Positions 44,083-53,765 of a stretch of DNA of 64,000 bases are shown here, piece by piece (position 1 is the first letter of the stretch; each line of letters starts with the position of its first letter). The notes under the pieces were generated by a model. It worked only from the letters and a program-made list of their open reading frames with translations, had not been told where the DNA came from and did not search any database. A program made the translations under genes and the position numbers. Source of the stretch: QQVM01 sp964544885 (lineage in GTDB: Bacteria; Bacteroidota; Bacteroidia; AKYH767-A; 2013-40CM-41-45); the NCBI GenBank assembly GCA_964544885.1, contig CAZJDX010000019.1, forward strand, positions 1 to 64,000, given 5' to 3'.

Positions 44083-45171
44083 TCAGGATGGCTTTACCAC
44101 CTCCTCAATCTCCGTCTTTGAAAATCTTTTTCTTATCCAGCGTGGCAGAAGGATGGCACCGATAAACAGATAAGGATAGTAGGAGATAAGTCTCCACAAG
44201 AGGCCGAGGGAAGCGGATAATCCTTTGGGGATGAACTCGCCCAGAAAATCGCTGAACATGAACTCGGCAAGGCCTGAACCTCCGGGTGTCGGACTGATCA
44301 GAATGATAATACCCATGATGACCTGGCGTGCAAAAACCAGAAACTGATCCACAGGTACGTCATGAAAGGCAAAGATCAGACAATTTACAATGGTATATCT
44401 CGCGCTCCAGGAAACGAAGGTGCCACCGAATGAATGCCACCAGAATTTCCTGCTTTTATTCTTCAGTCCTTTTGAAGCGATCACCAGCTGATTACCGGTT
44501 TCAAGGGCTGATAATTTCCAGCGGCGAAGCAAGGGGAAGGAAAACATTTTTATCAGAAGCCATTTGATGAACCGCGGATTGATAAAGAGTGCATAGGCAA
44601 CAAATAATTTATAGGCGAGAATGATAAAATAAACAGCCCAGAAGGTGTAGAAAAATCCATCGCCGAATTTCACCGGGCTGATATTGTCCACATCAATGGT
44701 TGAAAACAATCTCTCTTTGCCTACGGTGAAATAAACCAGTGGCGCCATGACGGCAAGAAAAACCCCGTCCTGAAATGATGACAACATGATTGCGGTGATG
44801 CTCCTTCCCATATTGATCCTTTCCCTGTTGAGAATGAAAATGGCGAAGATGAAACCGCCTCCGATCATTCCTGGCGCAAGAGCGGAAGCAAATTCCCAAA
44901 GCATAATCACGTAAAAGGCATTCTTCCAGGTAAGCTGGTCATCAGTCAGGGCCCGGATACGGATCATGTAAGCGCCGTCACGTACCACCATCATGACAAG
45001 AGCCATGAGGATCCAGAAAGAACTGTTCCATGTCCATTCTATGCTTTCGAATGCTTCGCGGTCAAAATTTTTCAGCAAGAGATAAGTCGCGGCACCTAAT
45101 CCGATGATGACAGGCAGAAAAATCCGGGAAGGCCGGAACGTATTTAATAGTTGCCTGCTGTCGGGTTGCAT
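44083..45171 (-). CDS. MprF/AglD-like integral membrane flippase (UPF0104)
   Basis: 362 aa with eight or so transmembrane helices. The lysylphosphatidylglycerol-synthase TM-domain signature is visible in EFASALAPGMIGGGFIFAIF and ISPTPGGSGLAEFMFSDFLG. Family members flip or modify lipids. No soluble aminoacyl-transfer domain is present, so a lipid flippase role is likelier than lysyl transfer. It lies 22 nt after scpA on the same strand. Confidence 0.85.
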   Translation of the reverse strand: MQPDSRQLLNTFRPSRIFLPVIIGLGAATYLLLKNFDREAFESIEWTWNSSFWILMALVMMVVRDGAYMIRIRALTDDQLTWKNAFYVIMLWEFASALAPGMIGGGFIFAIFILNRERINMGRSITAIMLSSFQDGVFLAVMAPLVYFTVGKERLFSTIDVDNISPVKFGDGFFYTFWAVYFIILAYKLFVAYALFINPRFIKWLLIKMFSFPLLRRWKLSALETGNQLVIASKGLKNKSRKFWWHSFGGTFVSWSARYTIVNCLIFAFHDVPVDQFLVFARQVIMGIIILISPTPGGSGLAEFMFSDFLGEFIPKGLSASLGLLWRLISYYPYLFIGAILLPRWIRKRFSKTEIEEVVKPS

Positions 45172-45193
45172 GAATAAATAACGGAATCAGGGC

Positions 45194-45952
45194 TCAGCTT
45201 TCGCTCAGCCAGAAATTATTAAATCCCAGCCCCAGGGTGATGTGAACCAGCTGTTCCTGCAGCAGCTCCAGAATTCCGAGGAAGGTGAAAATGGCCTGCA
45301 CTTTATTCTGACAGGAAAAAATGATCTCAGTGAACGGAACTTTTTCCCGGCCCCGGAGCATGGATCTTACCGATTCCTTCTGTTCCGCGATCGTATAGGG
45401 GTATTGGACAATTTTATGGTGTACCTTGTTTTTCTCCTGCTCAAAACGTTTCATCACCTTGTTGAAGGTGTTGAGCAACTGATACAGTGAAAGATTGAGC
45501 ATCTCCTCTGCCTGGGAATTCTGCAGCGCGATCTCCGCCAGTTCACGCTGAATGTTTCCACGTTGCGATTTCAGAGAGCGGTCGTCTTCCAGCACACGCA
45601 TTTCTTCACAAGCATCTTTATATTGTTTATACAGCAGAAGCCGCTCGATAAGGTCTTTCCGGGGATCGATCTCATTTCCTTCTTCATCCAGCTCGGGTCT
45701 TGGTAAGAGCAATTTGGCCTTGATCCTCATGAGCGTGGCCGCGACAAGAATGAATTCACTGGCCAACTCAATATTAAGCTCAGACATCTGATGGATATAA
45801 TCCAGAAAATCATTCGTGATCTTTGAAATCTCGATATTCTGAATGTCGACCTCATCACGTTCGATAAAAAACAACAGAAGGTCGAAGGGCCCTTCAAACT
45901 GGGGCAGTTTTATTTCAAATGCTTTTTCCACTGGATTCTGACTAGGCTTCAA
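45194..45952 (-). CDS. scpA: Chromosome segregation and condensation protein ScpA
   Basis: 252 aa kleisin. The family opening FEIKLPQFEGPFDLLLFFIE and the conserved EISKITNDFLDYIHQM are present. The C-terminal winged helix ends with EIIFSCQNKVQAIFTFLGIL and LLQEQLVHI. ScpA bridges SMC heads with ScpB to condense and separate chromosomes. Upstream of the flippase gene in a likely two-gene unit. scpB is not in the window. Confidence 0.93.
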   Translation of the reverse strand: MKPSQNPVEKAFEIKLPQFEGPFDLLLFFIERDEVDIQNIEISKITNDFLDYIHQMSELNIELASEFILVAATLMRIKAKLLLPRPELDEEGNEIDPRKDLIERLLLYKQYKDACEEMRVLEDDRSLKSQRGNIQRELAEIALQNSQAEEMLNLSLYQLLNTFNKVMKRFEQEKNKVHHKIVQYPYTIAEQKESVRSMLRGREKVPFTEIIFSCQNKVQAIFTFLGILELLQEQLVHITLGLGFNNFWLSES

Positions 45953-46029
45953 ACCTAATCATTTTTTGCCAAAAAACCATGAAAAGGCCATGGACAAACA
46001 CCGGAACAAGGAATGATTGAGGACAGAAA

Positions 46030-47481
46030 TCAATGCCTGACAATGCGTCCACGCCAGCGCGAAGTTCCATCCAGACAGATGATATAGAGGCCGGATTGAA
46101 AAGAGGACAGGTCGAACGAATAATCCTTCCTGCTCCCGACCTGGTTCGCTTGCAAGACTCTTCCGCTGATGTCAACAATCCGGAATTCGGTGTAGACTTC
46201 CTCGTCCGTCCAATCAAGTTTATACATGAAGTTCCTGTCAGACGAATGTAATTTCACTGCCTGGTCAGTCCGGACTAAGGGTATATCCGCCGTCTGGCAA
46301 TAACTATCCAGAGAGTCAATAACGGTGAAGCAAAAGGTTTTTGTCACTACACCCGGATAAGGACAGGCATTGTCGGTGATACTTACATTCAAACAGTAAG
46401 GTTGTGTCCGGACAAGTAGCGGAGAAGGGGTCCAGTTAATGACAAGTGTATCCGGACTTATATACCTCTGTTGTACCACGGCTCCCGGAAGCAATCCGTC
46501 CCATGATAATGAGGTTATTTCCGATGACTCAGCATTATTGCTGGCAATAAAAAACTGATAGTTCTTCCCTGCGCATAATACCGTATCTCTGTATGAATCC
46601 GGAGAGCCATTGATTCCTGATACCGTTGGGTATAAAGACTGACAGGTAAGCGCCTGAATCTGGATGTCTCTTTCTACCTGTCCTATTAAGACACCATCTC
46701 TGAATTCACTGACCAACACTGCAAAAACACTCACATCGCTCTGGGACGGAGTCATACAAAATTCACCGGTGGCGGGATTAAAGGTCGGAGGGGAATTGGT
46801 GAGCAATGGTCGCTGATGTGAATAGGGCGGATTCGTGTAGGCCACCGGCGTACCGGATGCGGAAAGTGGCGTGATCAACTGATAGGTAATGGAATCGCCA
46901 TCGATGTCAGTGGTTCCATTATTAAAACAGAAATTCTGTCCTATGCATAGAATAGGTATAGGTTTAGTGGTGAAGTCGGGCGAGTTATTACAAACTCCGT
47001 ACATATTATTGAGTCTTGAAAAAACGTAAAGATTATAAGTGGAATTGGGAGGAATGGTTGAGATTACATTATTTCTGCAGCATTCGCCATAGGAAAAAAT
47101 CCAATCGAAACATGTTCCGGGTAAGGTGATTTCACCGACATAGATATACTCTTCAATTCCTTTAAAGGGTCCGCCCTGACAATATGAAACCATACTTGAA
47201 CAAACAGGGGATACATCCTGCGGACTACCGGCGGCAGGTAACAGTACCACATTAGCAGGCAGGTAACAACTTGACGTAACCGATACATCTACGGAGCTTG
47301 GCGCAGAAATGCCGGTGCAATCCCGGTAAAACGTATAGGTCAGCCTGTAGCGGTTTCCACCCATACATTCATAGGTCAGTTCGGCGCCGATGGCATGTGA
47401 GGCATACAGATCTCCTGAGCCGGCAAAGTAAATGACCGGAAATATCAACAGGGAGACAAATTTCTTCGAAAAATTTTTCAT
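46030..47481 (-). CDS. Secreted T9SS protein of the SHAIGAELTYEC family
   Basis: 483 aa with a signal peptide (MKNFSKKFVSLLIFPVIYF, cleavage near YASHA). It opens with SHAIGAELTYECMGGNRYRL and TYTFYRDCTGISAPS, a recurrent Bacteroidota secreted-protein start. PKD/Ig-like stretches follow, and the sorting domain is cysteine-free (YTEFRIVDISGRVLQANQVG to RGRIVRH). It is a likely surface protein; its partner is unknown. Confidence 0.85.
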   Translation of the reverse strand: MKNFSKKFVSLLIFPVIYFAGSGDLYASHAIGAELTYECMGGNRYRLTYTFYRDCTGISAPSSVDVSVTSSCYLPANVVLLPAAGSPQDVSPVCSSMVSYCQGGPFKGIEEYIYVGEITLPGTCFDWIFSYGECCRNNVISTIPPNSTYNLYVFSRLNNMYGVCNNSPDFTTKPIPILCIGQNFCFNNGTTDIDGDSITYQLITPLSASGTPVAYTNPPYSHQRPLLTNSPPTFNPATGEFCMTPSQSDVSVFAVLVSEFRDGVLIGQVERDIQIQALTCQSLYPTVSGINGSPDSYRDTVLCAGKNYQFFIASNNAESSEITSLSWDGLLPGAVVQQRYISPDTLVINWTPSPLLVRTQPYCLNVSITDNACPYPGVVTKTFCFTVIDSLDSYCQTADIPLVRTDQAVKLHSSDRNFMYKLDWTDEEVYTEFRIVDISGRVLQANQVGSRKDYSFDLSSFQSGLYIICLDGTSRWRGRIVRH

Positions 47482-47684
47482 GCGCCGAAGCTAAGGATGT
47501 GTATCTAACCCGATCATTATTCCGGTTCTATATGCCGCTCAGTGGCGACCAAAACACAATACCCGGGTTATTGAAAGCCACCTGCAATTTAGCACTGATT
47601 TCAGTATGCGGTCCCCTTGCGAAAAAGTTTAACGAACAGCAAATGTGCATAAGCCGGAAAAGCTTAACATTGCCGCGGAATAAA

Positions 47685-48041
47685 ATGAAAAAGATCTACT
47701 ACCTGAGCACCTGCAGCACCTGTGCCCGCATCCTGAAAGAGCTGAAGCCCGGAAAAGATGTGTTGATGCAAGACATCAAAACGGAAAATATCAGCGCGGA
47801 GCAGCTCGACCACATGGCCTCACTGGCGGGTAGCTATGAGGCGCTGTTCAGCAGGATCGCCCTGAAATACCGGAGCATGGGATTGAATCAAAAGAAGCTA
47901 AGCGAAAAAGATTATCGTAAATATATTCTCGCTGAGTATACTTTTTTGAAAAGACCCGTCATCATAGTCAATGATGAAATCTTCATCGGCAATTCCCCCC
48001 GTAACGTAGCTGCGGCCAAAACCGCGCTTCGCAAAAAATGA
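47685..48041 (+). CDS. ArsC/Spx-family thioredoxin-fold protein
   Basis: 118 aa from the ATG at 47685. The frame opens earlier at 47499, but the upstream part is not protein-like. MKKIYYLSTCSTCARILKEL carries a CSTC pair in the place of the ArsC/Spx active site, and FLKRPVIIVNDEIFIGN is the family's conserved C-terminal strand. It may reduce arsenate or act as a redox regulator; the function is not certain. It overlaps the EamA transporter start by 4 nt. Confidence 0.8.
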   Translation: MKKIYYLSTCSTCARILKELKPGKDVLMQDIKTENISAEQLDHMASLAGSYEALFSRIALKYRSMGLNQKKLSEKDYRKYILAEYTFLKRPVIIVNDEIFIGNSPRNVAAAKTALRKK

Positions 48042-48934
48042 AAGTTGAGAGGCAGGCGCATGCCGCCATTTTTTTCGCTAACCTGATCTATGGCGCTAAT
48101 TTCAGCATTGCCCGCATTGCCATGCCGCAATACCTCAGTCCTTCGGCATTCATCCTGCTTCGCGTACTTTTTGCTACCCTGCTCTTCATCCTGCTTGACA
48201 GGTATACCATTCATCCAAGAAAAATCGAAAAACAAGATCTGTTCAGATTCATCCAGCTGGGTTTGTTCGGTGTGGCCTGCAATCAACTCTTATTCTTTGA
48301 GGGCTTGAGCAGAACCTCCAATATCAACGCCGCGCTGATCATGACTTCAACACCGGTATTGGTCAGCGGAATGGCCTTTCTTCTCCTGAAAGACAAACTT
48401 AATTTGTTTCAGGTAAGCGGTATTGTTCTCGGACTTGGCGGAGCGGTCATATTGATTTTGCAGTATAGCCATGTAAGCGGGACCTCCACCGCAGCCGGAG
48501 ATGTGATGGTTTTTCTCAATGCCGCCTTCTATGCTTTGTTCATGGTCCGGGCTAAGTCTTTGATGAAAAAATATGGCACGATACAGGTGATAAAATGGAC
48601 TTTTGTTTTCGGCAGCCTCTTTGTCATTCCTTTCGGTGCGCCGGACCTGCTAAATGTTCAGTGGAATGATTTTACGCCGCCGGTCTGGCTATCGGTTTTC
48701 TTCGTTCTCTTCTTTACCACCTTCCTCGCCTACTTGCTCAACACTTTCGGACTGAAACACCTCAGTCCTTCGATGGTCAGTTACTATATCTATCTTCAAC
48801 CGGTCATCGCCACACTCATCTCCTATGTGGTTCTGCAGGAAAAAATCAGTCTGATTCATTTCATCGCCTGCATACTTATTTTTACCGGCGTATATCTGGT
48901 CAATAAAAGGCCGCTTGTGAAGACGGAATCTTAA
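48038..48934 (+). CDS. EamA/DMT-family transporter
   Basis: 298 aa with ten transmembrane helices in two EamA repeats (AAIFFANLIYGANFSIARIA and VFLNAAFYALFMVRAKSLMK). These carry amino acids or other metabolites out of, or across, the membrane. The start overlaps the previous gene by 4 nt (ATGA). Substrate unknown. Confidence 0.88.
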   Translation: MKVERQAHAAIFFANLIYGANFSIARIAMPQYLSPSAFILLRVLFATLLFILLDRYTIHPRKIEKQDLFRFIQLGLFGVACNQLLFFEGLSRTSNINAALIMTSTPVLVSGMAFLLLKDKLNLFQVSGIVLGLGGAVILILQYSHVSGTSTAAGDVMVFLNAAFYALFMVRAKSLMKKYGTIQVIKWTFVFGSLFVIPFGAPDLLNVQWNDFTPPVWLSVFFVLFFTTFLAYLLNTFGLKHLSPSMVSYYIYLQPVIATLISYVVLQEKISLIHFIACILIFTGVYLVNKRPLVKTES

Positions 48935-48944
48935 ACTAATTTTG
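48915..48944 (+). promoter_or_regulatory. Promoter of the yicC-gmk-nadD operon
   Basis: TTG (48915-48917), a 19-bp spacer and TAATTTTG (48937-48944) fit the Bacteroidota -33/-7 consensus. The element ends 22 nt before the yicC start. Confidence 0.6.
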
Positions 48945-48966
48945 TCATTCTTTTCACTCCACTTCC

Positions 48967-49839
48967 ATGATCCGATCCATGACCGGCTTCGGTACAGCCG
49001 TAGCCAGCTTCCAGACGAAAACGATTACCGTAGAGATCAAATCGGTGAACAGCAAGTTTTTTGATCTGACACTGCGCCTGCCTCCGCTTTACCGGGAGAA
49101 AGAATTTGAATTGCGCGGGGAGCTGGCCAAAGCAATTGAACGCGGAAAGGTGGACCTGACCATCAGCATCGATGCTCAGGATATTGCCAGAAAATCAAGC
49201 GTAAACAGATCTGCTTTCAAATCATACCTGGATGAATTAAAAGGACTGCGGGATGAATTCGAAACCGGACCATCGGACCTGATGTCACTGATCTTGGCTA
49301 TGCCCGATGTGATGAACAATGACCGTCAGAATGTAAGCGAAGAGGAATGGCAAGCGGTACGGAATGTCCTGCGGGAAGGTCTTCACGCTTTCAGTCTTTT
49401 CAGGCAGGCGGAAGGAGCATCCATGCAGAAAGACCTGGTTGAGAGGATCAGGAGCATCGAAGAAAAGGTAGTGGAGCTGGAGAAATTTGAAGCGGGAAGG
49501 ACAGAACTCGTCCGGAAAAAGCTTAGCCTTTCGCTGGAAGAATTTATTCAGGCCAACAACATCGACCGCAACCGGATTGAACAGGAATTGGTTTTTTATG
49601 TGGAAAAATTTGATGTTTCCGAAGAGAAAGTAAGGCTTCGTTCGCATTGCTCCTATTTCCTTGAAACCTTGAATTCTGATTCGAACAATGGAAAAAAACT
49701 TGCCTTCATCTCCCAGGAGATCGGACGGGAAATAAATACCATCGGTTCAAAAGCCAACGACGCGGAAATGCAGAAGATCGTTGTGCTGATGAAGGATGAG
49801 CTTGAAAAAGTGAAGGAACTATTACTGAATGTCTTGTGA
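48967..49839 (+). CDS. yicC: YicC-family endoribonuclease
   Basis: 290 aa. MIRSMTGFGTA, ITVEIKSVNSKFFDLTLRLP and the C-terminal NTIGSKANDAEMQKIVVLMK are the YicC/YloC signatures. These hexameric RNases act on small regulatory RNA or mRNA in E. coli and Bacillus. Its stop shares a base with the gmk start, which couples them. Confidence 0.93.
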   Translation: MIRSMTGFGTAVASFQTKTITVEIKSVNSKFFDLTLRLPPLYREKEFELRGELAKAIERGKVDLTISIDAQDIARKSSVNRSAFKSYLDELKGLRDEFETGPSDLMSLILAMPDVMNNDRQNVSEEEWQAVRNVLREGLHAFSLFRQAEGASMQKDLVERIRSIEEKVVELEKFEAGRTELVRKKLSLSLEEFIQANNIDRNRIEQELVFYVEKFDVSEEKVRLRSHCSYFLETLNSDSNNGKKLAFISQEIGREINTIGSKANDAEMQKIVVLMKDELEKVKELLLNVL

Positions 49840-50417
49840 TGGATATCCAGGGGAAATTACTTTTATTTTGCGGACCATCCGGAAGCGGCAAGACAACCAT
49901 CGTTCACCACCTGCTTAAGAAATATCCGCAACTCGTCTTTTCTGTGTCCGCTACCACCAGACCCAAAAGATCAATTGAGACGGACGGAAAGGATTATCAT
50001 TTCCTCAGCGTCGAAGAATTTAAAAAGAAGATAGCTGCAAATGAGTTTGTCGAATGGGAAGAGGTATATAGCGACCGTTTCTACGGCACGCTAAAATCAG
50101 AGATTGAGAAGATATGGAAAAGCGGCGGTATCGCTTTGTTTGATGTGGATGTGGAAGGCGGACTCAAGATCAAAAAAATTTTTGGCGATCGTTTACTCGC
50201 CGTCTTCGTCATGCCTCCCTCCGTTGAAGAACTTCATAAAAGACTTTCCGCCAGAAATTCAGAGACTCCCGCTTCCTACAAAGCCCGCATCGCCAAGTCA
50301 GAACATGAGATTACCTACGCCTTCCGTTTCGACAAGGTTATTATCAATGACAAGCTTGATGATGCGCTGAAGGAGGCGGAAAAAATCACCGATGATTTTC
50401 TGCAGCAATTAGTATAA
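49839..50417 (+). CDS. gmk: Guanylate kinase
   Basis: 192 aa. P-loop GPSGSGKTT, then VSATTRPKRSIETDGKDYHF and EWEEVYSDRFYGT for GMP binding. It converts GMP and ATP to GDP and ADP. A GTG at 49836 is also in frame, but the ATG at 49839 gives the usual TGATG coupling with yicC and is preferred. Confidence 0.96.
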   Translation: MDIQGKLLLFCGPSGSGKTTIVHHLLKKYPQLVFSVSATTRPKRSIETDGKDYHFLSVEEFKKKIAANEFVEWEEVYSDRFYGTLKSEIEKIWKSGGIALFDVDVEGGLKIKKIFGDRLLAVFVMPPSVEELHKRLSARNSETPASYKARIAKSEHEITYAFRFDKVIINDKLDDALKEAEKITDDFLQQLV

Positions 50418-50440
50418 GCGTAAATAATTTTTCCTGAACG

Positions 50441-51013
50441 ATGAAAGTGGGCTTATTCTTCGGATCATTCAATCCCGTTCACAACGGTCACATGATCATT
50501 GCCGGATATTTTTCCGAGTTCACCGATCTTGATCAGGTCTGGCTGGTGGTTTCGCCACACAATCCTCACAAGCTGAAAAGAACACTCTTGCAGGATCATC
50601 ACCGCCTGGCTTTGGTCAAAACGGCCATTGGCGATAACCGCAGGATAAAAGCAAGCGATATTGAATTCCGGCTGGAAAAACCAAGCTATACAATTCATAC
50701 CCTTACTTACCTTCACGAGAAACACCCCGAACATCATTTCGTTCTGATACTGGGCAGCGATAATCTTGAAACTTTTCACAAGTGGAAAAACTACGAACAA
50801 ATTCTCGAACACTATGAACTGTATGTATATCCGCGCAAAGAAAAAACCGAATCAGAACTTTTCAGTCACCCCAAAGTGAAGCTGGTCGAAGCGCCGCTGA
50901 TCGAGTTATCATCCACTTTTATCCGCGATGCCATTAAAGCGAAAAAAGATGTACGCTATATGTTACCTGAATCGGTCTGGGCTTATATTGAAGAGATGAA
51001 TTTTTATAAGTAA
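50441..51013 (+). CDS. nadD: Nicotinate-nucleotide adenylyltransferase
   Basis: 190 aa. The nucleotidyltransferase motif GSFNPVHNGHMIIA and the C-terminal IELSSTFIRDAI are both intact. It makes nicotinate adenine dinucleotide in NAD synthesis. Third gene of the yicC operon, 23 nt after gmk. A remnant of a T9SS gene starts right after its stop. Confidence 0.95.
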   Translation: MKVGLFFGSFNPVHNGHMIIAGYFSEFTDLDQVWLVVSPHNPHKLKRTLLQDHHRLALVKTAIGDNRRIKASDIEFRLEKPSYTIHTLTYLHEKHPEHHFVLILGSDNLETFHKWKNYEQILEHYELYVYPRKEKTESELFSHPKVKLVEAPLIELSSTFIRDAIKAKKDVRYMLPESVWAYIEEMNFYK

Positions 51014-51021
51014 TACGGATC

Positions 51022-51211
51022 AGGCAAAGAAGGATGGTGAAGCGCTGGTAATAAAGGATAATACCATCCAGGAAATAAGTAATTTATTATATCCCAAAAC
51101 CTGAATTCCTGCCGGATTGCTGTTGGATTTCTGCCTCCCGGTCTGCATGCTCTGATCAGAATTTTCGACAAGTTATTTGTTGAAGGACACAAAATCCCTA
51201 CCTTGAGATAA
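51022..51211 (+). pseudogene. 3' remnant of a T9SS propeller gene
   Basis: Reads through stops and indels but aligns with the last ~190 nt of the two full copies downstream: GAAGCGCTGGTAATAAAGGA against the equivalent of their AATAATTAAGGACAAT, AAACCTGAATTCCTGCCGG against AACCTGAATTCCTACCGG, and GTTGAAGGACACAAA near the end. It lies 9 nt after nadD. So the tandem family once had a third member here, now lost except for its sorting domain. Confidence 0.75.
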
Positions 51212-51271
51212 GGATCGTCCTAAGAATCAGTAGAAGTCACCATGGGTCCTCATTATTAAGACGATAATTCT

Positions 51272-52810
51272 GTGAAAAAAATCCTGTACATATTTTTTAT
51301 CGTTCCGATAATTTGTTTTTCACAAGATCAAAACAGCATCTGGATTTTCGGCGACAGCGCAGGTATTGATTTTAGAAACCCTTCTAATCCTGTTCCGATT
51401 GCATCGGGAATGGATGGACGAGGCAGTTGTGTGAGCGTGGCTGATTCCAATGGCAACCTGGTATTGTACGCCGCGACCATGCCCTACTGGGGCCCCTATC
51501 CATCTCATGCCACCCGACTGTATAACGCCCAGCACCAGCTTATACAGGGGACCGATTCCATTACCGGAGATGCTTGGTATAATGAGCTTATCATGTTTCC
51601 CAAGCCGGGGCGTTACAGGGAATATGAATTATTTTCAGCCGGGCTGGAGCCCAATATTAATAACGGCCTCTATTATACCCATATTGATATGAAGCTGAAC
51701 GGGGGACAAGGTGCGGTAGTTACGGGAAATAAACGGATCAGCAGCGAAGTTCATGCCGACTGCCTCACCGGCGTGAAGCATGGGAACGGAAGGGATTGGT
51801 GGATTATCGGGAAATTAAAAACCCCCCCCCCCATGATAAGTCAGTTCAATCGTTTTTTTGTTTACCTGGTCAGTGCAGACAGTGTGTATAGTCCCATGGT
51901 TTTTGATTTTAATGACATGACCGATGTTAGCTTCTCTAAAATTACCTGGCATCCTGCATACAATCATTTCATGCTTATCAATACGAGAGGCTATATGTCC
52001 GAATTCCATTTCGACCGATGCGAGGGGACTATTACACTCAGCAGAAATATTTACCCTGAACAGGTTTCCAATTTCAGCCGGGTGTTTTGGGAAGGTGCTT
52101 ATTCTCCGAACGGAAATCTCTTTTATGTGAGCAGAAGTTCTTATGGTGGCACTTCTGGAAATCACAACTACCTCTTACAATATGACCTGACAGCCCCCGA
52201 TATCCCCGCCTCCTGCGATACCTTAGACTCAACCACCTACCTTCCTGTAGATAATGGCGCCGTTCGCTTAGCTCCCGATGGCAAGATCTATTATTCACAA
52301 GCCTATATCAGCGCCAGCGTTTGGAGCTACCCCTATGCCGATTCCATGCGCAATAGCATCAATGAAAACTTAGGCGTGGTGCATAATCCGGATATTGCCG
52401 GGGTGGGATGTGATTTCCGGCCATTCAGCTTTTACCTTGGCGGCAAACGCACCTATTACGGCCTGCCCAATAATCCTAAGTATAATTTAGGCCCGCTTAC
52501 AGGCTCCCTTTGCGATACGATAACGGTAGGAATAAATGAATATTTTGATAAACCTTCGGGACTGAGGGATCTGGTGTATCCAAATCCGGCAACTCAGGAG
52601 GTAAACTATACAACAAACCATGTATTTAAAAAGGGCGAAGTATTACTGATTAAAGACAATGCCGGGAGAGAGGCCGGAATAGTTGTATTGCCCGAAAACC
52701 TGAATTCCTACCGGATTACAACCGGACACCTGGAACCGGGCTTGTACACCGTAACAAGATTGTTTAATAATCAAATCATTCAAGGACACAAATTAGTTAT
52801 CCTGAAATAA
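51272..52810 (+). CDS. Secreted T9SS propeller-like protein, copy 1 (poly-C in frame)
   Basis: 512 aa, GTG start at 51272 followed by a signal peptide (MKKILYIFFIVPIICFSQ). It opens IWIFGDSAGIDFRN, the start of a secreted Bacteroidota family with a likely beta-propeller. A run of 11 C at 51822-51832 encodes Thr-Pro-Pro-Pro, and the frame stays open. The sorting domain (VYPNPATQEVNY to HKLVILK) is complete. 55 nt later comes a second copy with the same tract out of frame. Expression may therefore switch by slippage. Function unknown. Confidence 0.88.
   Translation: MKKILYIFFIVPIICFSQDQNSIWIFGDSAGIDFRNPSNPVPIASGMDGRGSCVSVADSNGNLVLYAATMPYWGPYPSHATRLYNAQHQLIQGTDSITGDAWYNELIMFPKPGRYREYELFSAGLEPNINNGLYYTHIDMKLNGGQGAVVTGNKRISSEVHADCLTGVKHGNGRDWWIIGKLKTPPPMISQFNRFFVYLVSADSVYSPMVFDFNDMTDVSFSKITWHPAYNHFMLINTRGYMSEFHFDRCEGTITLSRNIYPEQVSNFSRVFWEGAYSPNGNLFYVSRSSYGGTSGNHNYLLQYDLTAPDIPASCDTLDSTTYLPVDNGAVRLAPDGKIYYSQAYISASVWSYPYADSMRNSINENLGVVHNPDIAGVGCDFRPFSFYLGGKRTYYGLPNNPKYNLGPLTGSLCDTITVGINEYFDKPSGLRDLVYPNPATQEVNYTTNHVFKKGEVLLIKDNAGREAGIVVLPENLNSYRITTGHLEPGLYTVTRLFNNQIIQGHKLVILK
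51638..51816 (+). repeat. Tandem-copy repeat block A, copy 1
   Basis: 179 nt, matching 53231-53409 with one mismatch (51796 T against 53389 C). It ends just before the poly-C tract. Confidence 0.9.
51822..51832 (+). repeat. C11 homopolymer in coding frame, copy 1
   Basis: Eleven consecutive C inside the first full copy. With this length the frame is open across the tract. Confidence 0.9.
52175..52581 (+). repeat. Tandem-copy repeat block B, copy 1
   Basis: 407 nt, apparently identical to 53766-54172. Sequence on both sides has diverged, so this looks like gene conversion. Confidence 0.9.
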
Positions 52811-52818
52811 GGAACTCA

Positions 52819-52850
52819 AACAGCACCGGATCAGTAGCTCCGGTGCTGTT
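52819..52850 (+). terminator. Hairpin after T9SS copy 1
   Basis: AACAGCACCGG and CCGGTGCTGTT form a perfect 11-bp stem with a 10-nt loop, 9 nt after the stop. No U-tract follows, so it may act as an mRNA-end stabiliser or a weak terminator. Confidence 0.55.
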
Positions 52851-53230
52851 CTAAAATCATTTGGATGAAAATCAGATTGTATTTCTTCCTGATCCTTCCA
52901 CTGTTTAGCGCTGCACAAGATCAAAACAGCATCTGGATTTTCGGCGATAGCGCGGGTATTGATTTCAGAAATACCACCAATCCCATGCCCATCACTTCCG
53001 GCATAGACAGCAGGGGAAGCTGTGTGAGCGTGGCTGATTCAAATGGCAACCTGGTATTGTACTCCGCAACCATGCACTACGCAGGTCCCTTTAGTGCATG
53101 GGCAACCAAGATTTATAATTCTCAGCACCAGCTTTTACAGGGATCCGATTCTATTACAGGCGTGGCCTGGTATAATGAATTAGTCATGTTTCCCAAACCG
53201 GGACGGATCCTGGAATATGAATTGTTTTCT

Positions 53231-53409
53231 GCCGGGCTGGAGCCCAATATTAATAACGGCCTCTATTATACCCATATTGATATGAAGCTGAACGGGGGAC
53301 AAGGTGCGGTAGTTACGGGAAATAAACGGATCAGCAGCGAAGTTCATGCCGACTGCCTCACCGGCGTGAAGCATGGGAACGGAAGGGACTGGTGGATTAT
53401 CGGGAAATT
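53231..53409 (+). repeat. Tandem-copy repeat block A, copy 2
   Basis: Partner of 51638-51816 at an offset of 1593 nt, with one mismatch. Confidence 0.9.
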
Positions 53410-53412
53410 GAA

Positions 53413-53423
53413 CCCCCCCCCCC
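53413..53423 (+). repeat. C11 homopolymer, copy 2, out of frame
   Basis: Eleven C preceded by TTGAA rather than TTAAAAA, so the same tract length gives a frameshift here. Confidence 0.9.
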
Positions 53424-53765
53424 ATGATAAGTCAGTTTAACCGTTTTTTTGTTTACCTGGTCAGTGCAGACAGTGTGTATAGTCCCTTGGTCTTTGATTT
53501 TAATGACATGAGGGATGTGGCATTCTCTAAGATTATCTGGCATCCTGCATACAATCATTTTATGCTTATAAATGCCCGTGGTTACATGTCCGAATTTAGT
53601 TTTGATCGGTGTAATGGCAGCATCAACTTTTTAAGGAATATCTTTCCCGAACAAAGCTCCAATTTCAACCGCGCATTTTGGGAAGGGGCCTATTCTCCCA
53701 ACGGAAACATCTTTTATGTGAGCCGTAGCTCTTATGGTGGCACAAATGGTATTTATAATTTCTTG

